DNA from: an uncultured Eubacteriales bacterium
Lineage (GTDB): Bacteria; Bacillota; Clostridia; Christensenellales; UBA1242
NCBI GenBank assembly: GCA_948514155.1
Contig: CAOQYA010000008.1
Coordinates: 1-41,849, forward strand
Length of the DNA: 41,849 nucleotides
Direction of reading: 5' to 3'
Shown: in pieces, positions 15,558 through 24,607 of the stretch
How the letters are laid out: the number at the start of each line of letters is the position of its first letter
How positions within the stretch are numbered: position 1 is the stretch's first letter
Translations under genes and position numbers: made by a program
The notes under the pieces: model-generated
Databases searched by the model: none
The model's input: only the letters and a program-made list of their open reading frames with translations
What the model was told of the DNA's origin: nothing

Positions 15558-16583
15558 ATGGAAAAGAAAGTTACAAAAGAGGATGCACTTTCAGAGGCTC
15601 TTCTTCAAATTGAAAAACAATATGGAAAAGGCTCGATTATGAAACTTGGCGACAATGCCGCGCAGAAAATTGATGTTATTCCAACTGGATGCTTGACGCT
15701 TGACCTTGCACTTGGAATTGGCGGAGTGCCAAGAGGCAGAGTTGTTGAGATATATGGGCCAGAGTCGTCCGGAAAGACAACTGTTTCACTGCATATCATT
15801 GCCGAGGCTCAAAAAATGGGCGGAACGGCAGCATTTATCGACGCCGAACACGCTCTTGATCCTAGTTATGCCGAAAAACTTGGCGTTGTGCTTAAAGATT
15901 TATATGTTTCTCAGCCTGATAACGGCGAGCAAGCACTTAATATTTGTGACATGCTTGTTAGATCGGGCGGAGTTGACATTGTTGTTGTCGACAGTGTTGC
16001 CGCGCTGACACCTAAGGCCGAAATTGATGGCGAAATGGGCGATAGTCATGTAGGACTGCAGGCTAGAATGATGTCGCAGGCTTTAAGAAAACTTACCGGA
16101 GCGATAAACAAAAGCAACTGCACAGTTATTTTCATTAATCAACTTCGTGATAAGATTGGCGTTATCTATGGCAGCCCGGAAACAACTGCGGGTGGAAAGG
16201 CGCTCAAATTCTATGCAAGTGTGAGACTTGATGTTAGAAAAGGTGAGGCTATTAAAGACGGCGCAAATGTGCTTGGAAACAAGACCAAAGTTAAAGTTGT
16301 TAAAAATAAACTCGCTCCTCCTTTCAAGGTGGCCGAGTTTGAGATTATCTACGGCAAGGGTATATCAAAAACGGGATGCGTTGTTGATCTTGCAACTCAA
16401 TTTGGAATAATTAAAAAATCGGGATCTTGGTTTGCTTATCAAGACGAGAAGATTGGCCAAGGTAAAGAAAACACCAAGGCATATCTTGAGTCACATCCAG
16501 AAATTTTTGCCGAGATTGAAAAACTTATTGTTGACGAAGTTAATAAAGAAGGCTTGCCTCTCGATAGTTCGGACGGAGAGTAA
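15558..16583 (+). CDS. recA: Recombinase RecA
   Basis: RecA forms filaments on single-stranded DNA, drives strand exchange and stimulates LexA cleavage. From the ATG at 15558 it has 341 aa; AGAGAGG (15546-15552) is the ribosome site, and the in-frame ATG at 15525 inside pgsA is rejected. Walker A is GPESSGKT (67-74). The family landmarks VVVDSVAALTPKAEI, MMSQALRKL and INQLRDKIGVIYGSPETT (the DNA-binding loops) are intact. The tail is acidic. It is the last gene of the ftsK operon, 16 bp after pgsA. I see no SOS-type box immediately upstream. Confidence 0.98.
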   Translation: MEKKVTKEDALSEALLQIEKQYGKGSIMKLGDNAAQKIDVIPTGCLTLDLALGIGGVPRGRVVEIYGPESSGKTTVSLHIIAEAQKMGGTAAFIDAEHALDPSYAEKLGVVLKDLYVSQPDNGEQALNICDMLVRSGGVDIVVVDSVAALTPKAEIDGEMGDSHVGLQARMMSQALRKLTGAINKSNCTVIFINQLRDKIGVIYGSPETTAGGKALKFYASVRLDVRKGEAIKDGANVLGNKTKVKVVKNKLAPPFKVAEFEIIYGKGISKTGCVVDLATQFGIIKKSGSWFAYQDEKIGQGKENTKAYLESHPEIFAEIEKLIVDEVNKEGLPLDSSDGE

Positions 16584-16587
16584 AAAG

Positions 16588-16696
16588 CGCCGCGCGCAAG
16601 CGCCCCCACACGCGAAGCGTGTGGGGGCTGCCAAAAATGCGAATGCATTTTTGGCGGGGCTTTGCCCTTTTGGGCAAAGCCTGCTTGCGCGCGCCG
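16588..16696. repeat. Four-helix cloverleaf palindrome between recA and PBP
   Basis: An outer stem, CGCGCGCAAGC (16591-16601) with GCTTGCGCGCG (16683-16693), encloses three near-perfect hairpins. The first is a 12-bp stem 16602-16613/16617-16628 with a GAA loop (CCCCCACACGC arm). The second is an 11-bp stem 16630-16640/16645-16655 (CCAAAAATGC arm). The third is a 10-bp stem 16658-16667/16672-16681 (GGCTTTGCCC arm). Almost the whole gap between two convergent genes is taken up: the element starts 5 bp after the recA stop and ends 3 bp before the PBP stop. It has no T tract on either side, so it is not a classical terminator, although it could block transcription from both directions. A GC-rich, multi-arm palindrome of this kind resembles small palindromic repeat elements. 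Confidence 0.85.
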
Positions 16697-16699
16697 TTG

Positions 16700-18928
16700 T
16701 CACACGAACCATTTTCGTCTTTTTTCAGGTTGCGTTTCCGCCGCAGCCTCTTTTTTTAATTTGAACTCATATTCTCTAGTGTTTTTCTTGTCTCCAAAGT
16801 CGACCGAAATTCGCAGGCTCTCGCCGCCAACTTCAACTTGCGTTTCAGTTTCTCCCGACATATTAGAAAGTTCCACTCTTAGTTTTTTTCCGTCATAGAA
16901 GCGATAAACAAGATTTCTTTGTGCGTTAAATTTCACTGTCACGATATTTGCATTCTTTGATATTGCAAACCTAGTCTCCGGCACTTCAATAAAGTTGTCG
17001 GTGACATCTTTAGGTTCGTTAAACACTGAAAAGAGTGCCATTTTTTTAAAGCGCTCAGGCTCATTTGGCGCGGCTAGTTTAAGAATATGTTCATTTTCAA
17101 GGCTAAGAGTGTCAATTTCTCTCTCCACAACGCTTAGTGGCTGCGAGAATGCACCCTCTGTTTCGCGACTTGATTTTTCAAAGAACCTTTTAACGCATCT
17201 TGTTGGCTGATTTCCGCCCGCCACCGAGATAGGCGAGTTATCAAGATTTCCCACCCAAACAGCGCAAACATGGCTAGGGGTGTAGGCAACACACCAAGCA
17301 TCTAAGTTCTCCTTGCCGCGGCCGACAGTTCCGGTCTTTGCAGCGATTGGAAGTTCGAGCGTTCCGAGCGCTTTTGCTGTGCCTGAATATGCGGCTTCTT
17401 GAAGCATGGTGGTCATAAGATAGGCGGCGTCCTCGCGAAGCACTCTTTTTTCCTCGCTTTTGTGGTGATATAAAATTTTGCCGCCGCTGTCAGTTATATA
17501 TTCGATAAACTTTGCCTCAGCAAAATTGCCATTTTGCGGGAAAACTGTGTAAGCCTGGGCAAGGTCCTTTATGCTCACTCCATATCTCATGCCGCCGAGC
17601 GCGAGAGCATAGGAATTATCAAGTTCGTCAAATTCGATGCCTAGTTCCTCGGCATAGGCTTTTGCCTTATCAATTCCAACATATGAAAGCACCTTGATCG
17701 CAGGAATGTTTATCGACTTTGAAACGGCTTCAGTCGCCGAAAGATAGCCTCGGAATTTGCCGTCAACATTTTTAGGGTTATATTCGCCGAGTGCGAGAGG
17801 CTCGTCTAAAAGTTGCGTCTCGGGCGAGATCAAATCTTCGTTCAGCGCCGGCGCATAGACAAGAAGCGGCTTAATCGCAGAGCCCGGCTGGCGCTTTGCG
17901 TCCAAAATCTTGTAAGGGCTGCTGCCTTCGAAGGCTGTCACCGCATGGCGTGATGCATCAATCACAATTGCGGCATGGTCGGCAGAAGCGAAGTCCTCGC
18001 TCTCCAGCGCGTTCTTAAGGTTATTCTGCGCCTCGTTTGAAAGGTAGGTGTGGAGTTTGTAGCCATTGAGCGCGATGTCTTTGGCCGGCATTTTAAGGAT
18101 GCAGCAGGCTTCGTCAAGTGCCGCCTCGCCATATGAATTGATAGGGTTAGAGTTATCGGTCTGCAAGGAGAGCGCAAGCGGCTTCTCCTTTGCCGCAAAT
18201 GCTTCTTCTTCGGTGATAAAGCCCGACTTTTGCATCTCGCTAAGCACCAAGTTGCGGCGCTTTAGAGCGTTATCTTCCTTCAAAATCGGTGAATATTTGC
18301 TTGGCGACTTTATCATTCCTGCAAGCAGCGCACCTTCTTCAAGCGTGAGGTCTTTTGCTTCTTTCGAGAAATAATATTCTGCTGCATTTTCAATTCCATA
18401 GCAGTTGTTGCCATAATAGATGGCGTTTAGATAACTTTCCAAAATCTCGTCCTTAGAATGTGATTTTTCAAGTTTTCTTGTCAGCACAATTTCCTTGATT
18501 TTTCGCTCAAAAGTCTTTTCGGAGGAAAGATGCGTGTTCTTGATAAGTTGCTGACTGATTGTGGACGCGCCTTCTTTCAAACTGCGGGAGAGAATGTTAT
18601 TAATCCCCGCTTTGGTAATGCGTTTGAAGTTTAGCCCATGGTGAGAATAAAAGTCCTTATCTTCAATCGCCACAAAGGCGTTTTTTACATGCGCGGGAAT
18701 GGCTTCAATTTTGGAAAAGGAGTGATTGAAAGAGTTTTCTTCCTTTATCGGACGATTGTCGGCATCATATATCTGCACTGAAAGTGTGGGTGAGGAAATT
18801 TTGTCGTTATCAAGTTTCAAAGAAGAGTATTTTGCAAAGTTTGCACCCACGAAAATTGTGCCAGCAATAACAATAGCCGCACATAAAACAAGGGTTGAAA
18901 GGGCTGTGATTTTGACAAATTTCTTCAT
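16700..18928 (-). CDS. Class A penicillin-binding protein (PBP1a-type)
   Basis: This bifunctional peptidoglycan synthase has 742 aa. After one N-terminal membrane anchor (about 8-30) comes a GT51 glycosyltransferase domain with catalytic Glu89 in EDKDFYSHHG, and GASTISQQ. The transpeptidase domain follows with SxxK at S350-K353 (GSAIKP), SxN at S405-N407 and KTG at 531-533. The C-terminal region (about 600-742) is likely an extracellular beta-rich extension ending in a basic tail. It is transcribed alone on the minus strand, convergent with recA and divergent from miaB, with only a weak AAGAAAT before the ATG. Confidence 0.94.
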   Translation of the reverse strand: MKKFVKITALSTLVLCAAIVIAGTIFVGANFAKYSSLKLDNDKISSPTLSVQIYDADNRPIKEENSFNHSFSKIEAIPAHVKNAFVAIEDKDFYSHHGLNFKRITKAGINNILSRSLKEGASTISQQLIKNTHLSSEKTFERKIKEIVLTRKLEKSHSKDEILESYLNAIYYGNNCYGIENAAEYYFSKEAKDLTLEEGALLAGMIKSPSKYSPILKEDNALKRRNLVLSEMQKSGFITEEEAFAAKEKPLALSLQTDNSNPINSYGEAALDEACCILKMPAKDIALNGYKLHTYLSNEAQNNLKNALESEDFASADHAAIVIDASRHAVTAFEGSSPYKILDAKRQPGSAIKPLLVYAPALNEDLISPETQLLDEPLALGEYNPKNVDGKFRGYLSATEAVSKSINIPAIKVLSYVGIDKAKAYAEELGIEFDELDNSYALALGGMRYGVSIKDLAQAYTVFPQNGNFAEAKFIEYITDSGGKILYHHKSEEKRVLREDAAYLMTTMLQEAAYSGTAKALGTLELPIAAKTGTVGRGKENLDAWCVAYTPSHVCAVWVGNLDNSPISVAGGNQPTRCVKRFFEKSSRETEGAFSQPLSVVEREIDTLSLENEHILKLAAPNEPERFKKMALFSVFNEPKDVTDNFIEVPETRFAISKNANIVTVKFNAQRNLVYRFYDGKKLRVELSNMSGETETQVEVGGESLRISVDFGDKKNTREYEFKLKKEAAAETQPEKRRKWFV

Positions 18929-18961
18929 ATTTCTTAATATGTCTCTTTAAAAGCAAAATAT

Positions 18962-18990
18962 TTGCAAAAGTTCGCAAAATCTTGTATAAT
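18962..18990 (+). promoter_or_regulatory. Promoter of the miaB-mutS-mutL-miaA-ynbB operon, leaderless layout
   Basis: TTGCAA (18962-18967), a 17-bp spacer and TATAAT (18985-18990) are followed by six nt (GTGTGC) and the miaB ATG. The -10 box lies within the longest possible reading frame, which rules out the TTG start at 18982 and predicts a leaderless mRNA. Confidence 0.8.
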
Positions 18991-18996
18991 GTGTGC

Positions 18997-20118
18997 ATGA
19001 GATATCAAATTGTCACATTTGGCTGCCAAATGAATGTTCACGAGTCCGAAAAAATTGCTTTTATCCTTGAAGGCAAGGGCTTTTTGCCAACCGAAAATCG
19101 CGAAGAGGCAGACATTATTGTGTTCAACACCTGTGCCATTCGAGAGGGTGCGGAAGATAGGGCGCTTGGCAATGTTGGCGCGCTGAAAAGGCTTAAAAAA
19201 TTAAAGCCACATCTTATAATCGCAGTTTGTGGCTGTGCAACTCAAAAGGAGAGCACTGCCATATATATCAAGAAAACTTTTCCTTTTGTCGACATTGTTA
19301 TCGGCACATTTAATTTGCATGAACTCGGCTCTTACATAGACCGCGCTCGCGAAAAAAGGGTGCTTGAACTTTGGCAAGAGGGCGAAATCGACGAGGAAAA
19401 ATCATATCTTCGTTCCAGCGGCGAAAATGCGTGGGTGAACATCATGTATGGCTGCAACAACTTTTGCACCTATTGCATTGTGCCATATGTTCGAGGCAGG
19501 GAAAAATCGAGAAAGCCGAAAAACATTCTTGAAGAGGTGAGAAAAATTGTGGCTGAAGGCAAATACAAAAAAATCACACTTCTTGGCCAGAATGTCAACT
19601 CCTATGGCAAAGACCTTGAAGAAAAACTCACTTTTGCTCAGCTTCTACATAAAATTTCCGAAATTCCTGGCGACTTTAAAATCGGCTTTATGACCTCGCA
19701 CCCGAAAGATATTACGGACGAACTTATTCATGAAATCGCAACAAACGATAAAGTGCTTAAAGAATTGCATCTGCCGGCACAGAGTGGAAATGATCGCATT
19801 TTAAAAATCATGAACAGGCGCTACACTCGCGAGAAATATCTTGAAATAATTGAAAAGTGCAAAAAAGAAGTTCCAAACATTTCGCTCACTTCCGATTTTA
19901 TCGTTGGCTTTCCGACGGAGACGGAAGAGGAGTTTAACGACACTCTTTCTCTTGTGAAAGAGGTAGGTTTTTCGGGCATATTTGCATTTATGTATTCGCC
20001 GCGTGAGGGAACGGTGGCGGCAAGCATGGAGGGTCAGGTTCCCGAGAAAGTGAAGCACGAACGGGTGAATAAACTGCTCGCTCTTCAAAAACAAATTCAA
20101 AAAGAGGCTAAAAAATGA
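18997..20118 (+). CDS. miaB: tRNA 2-methylthio-N6-isopentenyladenosine synthase MiaB, lacking TRAM domain
   Basis: MiaB adds the methylthio group to i6A37 of tRNAs reading UNN codons. From the ATG at 18997 it has 373 aa. The MTTase N-domain has C10 (TFGCQMN), C46 (NTCAIRE) and C80. The radical SAM cluster is C153-x3-C157-x2-C160 in YGCNNFCTYC, followed by IVPYVRGREKSR, which marks MiaB. The protein stops after the helical ERVNKLLALQKQIQ segment, so the C-terminal TRAM RNA-binding domain of about 65 aa found in most MiaB proteins is missing. The stop overlaps the mutS start (ATGA), so this is a real gene end and not an assembly frameshift in the spacer. Its partner miaA lies three genes downstream in the same operon. 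Confidence 0.92.
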   Translation: MRYQIVTFGCQMNVHESEKIAFILEGKGFLPTENREEADIIVFNTCAIREGAEDRALGNVGALKRLKKLKPHLIIAVCGCATQKESTAIYIKKTFPFVDIVIGTFNLHELGSYIDRAREKRVLELWQEGEIDEEKSYLRSSGENAWVNIMYGCNNFCTYCIVPYVRGREKSRKPKNILEEVRKIVAEGKYKKITLLGQNVNSYGKDLEEKLTFAQLLHKISEIPGDFKIGFMTSHPKDITDELIHEIATNDKVLKELHLPAQSGNDRILKIMNRRYTREKYLEIIEKCKKEVPNISLTSDFIVGFPTETEEEFNDTLSLVKEVGFSGIFAFMYSPREGTVAASMEGQVPEKVKHERVNKLLALQKQIQKEAKK

Positions 20119-22685
20119 AAGTTACACCAATGCTAACTCAATATCTGCAGATTAAAGAAAAGTATCCGGACAGCGTGCTGTTTTTTCGCCTTGGCGACTT
20201 TTACGAAATGTTTTTCGAGGACGCAGTCAACATCAGCCGCGAACTCGACCTTGTGCTGACCCAGCGCGCAGAAACTCCAATGTGCGGAGTGCCATATCAC
20301 GCTTGCGATACATATTTGCAGAAACTTATTGAAAAGGGCTATAAAGTTGCCATTTGCGAACAACTTGAAGAGCCTGTGAAGGGCAAAATGGTCGCTCGCG
20401 ATGTTGTGAGGGTGATAACGCCCGGCACAGTGACAGAAGACATCATGCTCGACAATCGTAAAAACAATTTCATTCTCATGGCGGCTAAAATTGGCGATAG
20501 GCTGGGCCTTAGTTATGCCGATATCACCACCGGTTTTTTTCAGGTGGAATTTATCGAAAAAGAACTTGCAAAATCATTTTCTGACACGCTTTCAAGGGTC
20601 AGCCCAAGCGAAGTAATAGGAAATGAGGAGGCTCTGGGGCTTTACAACAGTCTGCCGATTTTAAATCTTGGCATTTTGCCTAAGATGCAGGCCTACTATG
20701 ACTGGGCTTTTGGCGGCGAGCGTTGCAATGACAACCTCAAAAAGCAATTTGGCGAGAACTATCTTAAAGTGTATGAACTCGAAGGCAAAAAGGCGGCAAC
20801 AATAAGTGCCGGCGCGCTTATCGAGTATCTTTCCGAGACGCAAAAGCGCCAAATCAAAAGCATTAAGCATCTTAAACTTGTTAAAAACTCCGATTATATG
20901 CAACTTGACGCCACAGCAAGGCGCAATTTGGAACTTGTGGAAACAATTCGCGAGCGCAAACGCTATGGCTCGCTTATTTGGCTGATGGACAAAACTAAAA
21001 CAAGCATGGGTGCAAGAAAACTTAGATATATTTTTGACCACCCGCTTCAGTCTCCATATCTAATCAACGAGCGTCTCGACAGGGTGGAAGAACTTTTCAA
21101 AAAGCCTGTTTTGCGCGATAGGGTGGACACACTTTTGTCGGGCATTGCAGATATCGAAAGAGTTGCCGGCAAGATTGCATATGGAAATGTGCTGCCGAAG
21201 GAACTTTTGACACTTAAAAAATCACTCGAAAGCCTGCCAGAACTTAAGAAGACACTTGAGAAGTCAAACTCGCTTAAAGATTTAGCAGAGAAAGTGGAAG
21301 GCTTTGAAGATGTGTTTGACCTTTTAAATAGGGCAATTCACAATGAGCCTCCAACATTTATGCGCGAAGGCGGATATATTGCCAACGGCTTTAACACAGA
21401 ACTTGACAATTTGCGCAACATCAAGCAAAAGGCGACAGAATGGATAGATGCGCTCGAAGCCGAGGAACGCCGGAACACAGGAATTAAGAATTTGAAGATT
21501 GTCAAAAATCGTGTGTTTGGATATTTTATTGAAGTCAACAAAAAGGACTCTGACCGCGTGCCTCTCACATACAAGCGCAAGCAGACTGTGGCTAATAATG
21601 AGAGATATATCACTGAAGACCTTAAAATGATAGAGGAAAAGGTGCTTGGCGCGGACGAAAAAGCAGTTAAACTGGAAGCGATTATCTATGACCAGTTAAA
21701 GACGCATCTTCAAACGCTGGTGGACGAACTGCTCACCACGGCGGACGCGATAAGCGATGTTGACAGCCTGTTGTCACTTGCCTTAGTTGCGGCAAACAAC
21801 AATTTTGTGCGCCCAGAGATTGGGGAGGATGTGAAAGAACTTTCGATTGTCGGCGGAAGACACCCGGTTGTTGAAGCCTTCCTTAAGGACGGAACCTTCA
21901 TTTCAAATGACACACAGCTTTCTTCGCCGGACGACCAAATTATGATTATCACCGGCCCGAACATGGCGGGAAAGAGCACATATATGCGCCAAGTTGCGCT
22001 AATCACTTTCATGGCGCACATTGGAAGTTTTGTGCCGGCGCAGGAGGCGAAAGTTGCAATCACTGACCGCATTTTCACTCGCGTGGGTGCAAGCGACGAC
22101 CTTGCTTTCGGTCAGAGCACATTTATGGTGGAAATGAGCGAGGTGGCAACAATTCTTGCCAACGCAACAGAAAAAAGTCTTGTTATTCTTGACGAAATCG
22201 GTCGCGGCACTTCCACATTTGACGGGCTTAGCATTGCATGGGCGGTGGTGGAGCACCTTGCAAACAAACTTCCGGCTAAAACGCTGTTTGCAACTCACTA
22301 TCATGAACTGACAGACCTTGAAGGCAATTTGCCTGGCGTGAAGAACTACAAAATTCTTGTAAAAGAGATAAGCGACGATGTGGTCTTTCTCAGAAAGATT
22401 GTGCGCGGCGGCGCGAACAAGAGTTTCGGAGTGGAAGTTGCGCGCATGGCAGGTCTTCCAAATGAAGTGCTTAAGCGAGCAAAGGAGATTTCCAATAATC
22501 TTGAGACGCTAAATCAAAAACTTGATATAAACGCGGCGGGCGCTTCGCGGCCGGAGAAAAAAGAAAACAAGGTGGCAGAAGAAGTCTATCGCATAATCAA
22601 AGATATCGACCCGAACAGGCTTTCGCCAATGGCGGCGTTTGACATAATTGTTGACCTTGCACAAAAGATTAAGGAGGAAGAATGA
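20115..22685 (+). CDS. mutS: DNA mismatch repair protein MutS
   Basis: MutS recognises mismatches and small loops and recruits MutL. The 856-aa product starts its mismatch-binding domain with the F-x-E motif (F29-Y30-E31 in GDFYEMF). It continues through connector, lever and clamp domains to the ATPase, with Walker A GPNMAGKST (614-622), the ST-x3 loop FGQSTFM, Walker B DEIGRGTST and the ATHYHEL switch. A helix-turn-helix dimerisation region and a short tail end the protein. Its ATG overlaps the miaB stop and its stop overlaps the mutL start (ATGA, 22682-22685). Confidence 0.97.
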   Translation: MKVTPMLTQYLQIKEKYPDSVLFFRLGDFYEMFFEDAVNISRELDLVLTQRAETPMCGVPYHACDTYLQKLIEKGYKVAICEQLEEPVKGKMVARDVVRVITPGTVTEDIMLDNRKNNFILMAAKIGDRLGLSYADITTGFFQVEFIEKELAKSFSDTLSRVSPSEVIGNEEALGLYNSLPILNLGILPKMQAYYDWAFGGERCNDNLKKQFGENYLKVYELEGKKAATISAGALIEYLSETQKRQIKSIKHLKLVKNSDYMQLDATARRNLELVETIRERKRYGSLIWLMDKTKTSMGARKLRYIFDHPLQSPYLINERLDRVEELFKKPVLRDRVDTLLSGIADIERVAGKIAYGNVLPKELLTLKKSLESLPELKKTLEKSNSLKDLAEKVEGFEDVFDLLNRAIHNEPPTFMREGGYIANGFNTELDNLRNIKQKATEWIDALEAEERRNTGIKNLKIVKNRVFGYFIEVNKKDSDRVPLTYKRKQTVANNERYITEDLKMIEEKVLGADEKAVKLEAIIYDQLKTHLQTLVDELLTTADAISDVDSLLSLALVAANNNFVRPEIGEDVKELSIVGGRHPVVEAFLKDGTFISNDTQLSSPDDQIMIITGPNMAGKSTYMRQVALITFMAHIGSFVPAQEAKVAITDRIFTRVGASDDLAFGQSTFMVEMSEVATILANATEKSLVILDEIGRGTSTFDGLSIAWAVVEHLANKLPAKTLFATHYHELTDLEGNLPGVKNYKILVKEISDDVVFLRKIVRGGANKSFGVEVARMAGLPNEVLKRAKEISNNLETLNQKLDINAAGASRPEKKENKVAEEVYRIIKDIDPNRLSPMAAFDIIVDLAQKIKEEE

Positions 22686-24607
22686 ATATTAAACTTTTAG
22701 ATAAAATGGTCTTTAATCGCATTGCTGCGGGTGAGGTGGTGGAAAAACCAGCCTCCATTGTTAAAGAACTTGTTGAAAACAGCATCGACGCAAAAGCCAG
22801 CGTTATCAGCATCGAAATTGAAAATGGCGGCAAAAAGAAAATTGTCATTTCCGACAACGGCCATGGCATTATGAAAGAAGATTTGCATAACGCCTTCTTG
22901 CCTCATGCAACAAGCAAGATTTCGAAGATTGAGGACCTCGACACCATTCAGACCCTTGGCTTTAGGGGTGAGGCTCTCGCGTCAATCGCCTCTGTCTGTC
23001 ACATCTATGCTTCTTCGCGCTCTCATAATGAAGAGGTTGGGCACAGCATAAGAATAGACGGCGGGCTGTTTAGCGAAGTGAAGGAAGTGGCTCGAAATCA
23101 AGGCACAACAATTGAAGCGACAGACCTTTTCTATAACGCTCCTGTGCGCGCTAAGTTCCTGCGCAGAGACAAGGTTGAAGAGACGGAAATCACACACCTT
23201 ATCGAAAAATTTATGCTTGCACATCCCGAAATTTCTTTCCTATATGTTGTTGACGGAAAACAGGTGTATAACACTATATCGTCGGAGTTATCTGACATAA
23301 TATACACAATATATGGAAAAGAAGTTTACGATAATCTTATAAGTGTTGCAGCTGAAGAAGACGGAATTGAACTTCGCGGCTTCATAGTTTCGCCTAAATT
23401 TTCCAAAATCAATCGCTCATGCCAGACGCTGTTTGTCAACGGCAGATATGTTGAAAACTATCTTGTTTCAACAGCCGTGCAAGGCGCATATGAAGCGTTT
23501 TTAATGAAAGGAAGATTTCCAATCTACATTCTCGGCCTCTCTGTAAAGCCGGACAGCGTGGATGTTAACATTCACCCAACAAAGCGCGAAGTTAAGTTTG
23601 AAAACCCTAATAAGGTGTTCGGCTTTGTGAGGCGTGCAGTTGAGGAAGCACTCTTGTCAGACAATCAAATGGCAAGCTTTGAAATCAAAGAGGCTGAAAA
23701 GTCGCTTGAGTTTTCGGAGATTGAAGCGCGCGACCCTGACAACGAAAAAGGCGTGGCGCATGTGCCATTTGCAGATATCGACCCACTTCCAGTGCAAGAG
23801 GGCAGAAGTTATCGCGATATCAACCCTCATGAAAAGATTGTTTATCCGGAACTTGACAACAAAATTGAAACTCGCAAGGTGCGCAGAAAACTGCCTGACT
23901 TTATGAACATTGTTATTGAAGACGAAGTTCCAATCAACAAAAAGGGCGGGCCAATTTTCTTCGACCAAACAGAAGCAAAGCACGCCGAAGAAATCTTGGC
24001 GGGCAAGAGTTTAAAAAACACCTTTCTGACAGCATCTGTTAAGGAAGAAATGCAAATTCTCGGCACTCTTTTTGCAACATATATCGTTGTTGAATATGAC
24101 GACAAAGCCTATTTTATCGACCAGCATGCTGCGCACGAGCGCACGCTGTATGATAAACTCTGCTCGCAAGTTGAAAATGCCGAGGTGATTAAGCAGCCTA
24201 TGCTTGTGCCTTTCTCGCTTAAACTTTCTCAGAAAGAGAAAATTAAGATTATGGAAACAAAACAAGCGCTTTCTGAACTTGGCTTTGAAATTAAAGAAAC
24301 AAAATCGGGCTGCGAAGTTGGCAGCGTTCCGCTTATCTTAAGTGAAATTGCCCTCGACGGCTTTTTCGAGAGTGTGCTTGCGGACGAGAGCATATTTGAT
24401 AAGTCGGCAAGTGAAATTTTAAAATCACGCCTCAGCCAATATGCTTGCAAGCATGCAATCAAGGCGGGCGACCATATCTCTGAAGACGAAATCGCCTTTC
24501 TTATCGACGAAATGCGCAAGGGCGTGCTGCTTTGCCCTCATGGCAGGCCAACAGTGTTGGAACTGACCAAAAGAGATTTTGAAAAACTTTTTAAAAGAGT
24601 GCTCTAA
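22682..24607 (+). CDS. mutL: DNA mismatch repair protein MutL with endonuclease motif
   Basis: MutL is a GHKL ATPase that links MutS to strand incision. Of 641 aa, the N-terminal ATPase has RIAAGEVVEKPASIVKELVENS (13-34), DNGHGI and FRGEALASI. A variable linker spans about 335-455. The C-terminal domain carries the metal-dependent nicking motif DQHAAHE (480-486), with Asp491 in the final acidic position usually held by Glu, plus ACKHAIKA and CPHGRP (618-623). This is the nuclease-type MutL of bacteria that lack MutH. It overlaps both neighbours (ATGA with mutS, TAATG with miaA). Confidence 0.96.
   Translation: MNIKLLDKMVFNRIAAGEVVEKPASIVKELVENSIDAKASVISIEIENGGKKKIVISDNGHGIMKEDLHNAFLPHATSKISKIEDLDTIQTLGFRGEALASIASVCHIYASSRSHNEEVGHSIRIDGGLFSEVKEVARNQGTTIEATDLFYNAPVRAKFLRRDKVEETEITHLIEKFMLAHPEISFLYVVDGKQVYNTISSELSDIIYTIYGKEVYDNLISVAAEEDGIELRGFIVSPKFSKINRSCQTLFVNGRYVENYLVSTAVQGAYEAFLMKGRFPIYILGLSVKPDSVDVNIHPTKREVKFENPNKVFGFVRRAVEEALLSDNQMASFEIKEAEKSLEFSEIEARDPDNEKGVAHVPFADIDPLPVQEGRSYRDINPHEKIVYPELDNKIETRKVRRKLPDFMNIVIEDEVPINKKGGPIFFDQTEAKHAEEILAGKSLKNTFLTASVKEEMQILGTLFATYIVVEYDDKAYFIDQHAAHERTLYDKLCSQVENAEVIKQPMLVPFSLKLSQKEKIKIMETKQALSELGFEIKETKSGCEVGSVPLILSEIALDGFFESVLADESIFDKSASEILKSRLSQYACKHAIKAGDHISEDEIAFLIDEMRKGVLLCPHGRPTVLELTKRDFEKLFKRVL

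Noticed and set aside
16588..16696. Simple bidirectional Rho-independent terminator
   Set aside because: There is no T tract on either strand after any of the stems, and the three-arm closed structure is not the usual terminator form.
18982..18996. TTG start for miaB at 18982
   Set aside because: The codons would overlap the TATAAT promoter box; the ATG at 18997 matches the MiaB N-terminus.
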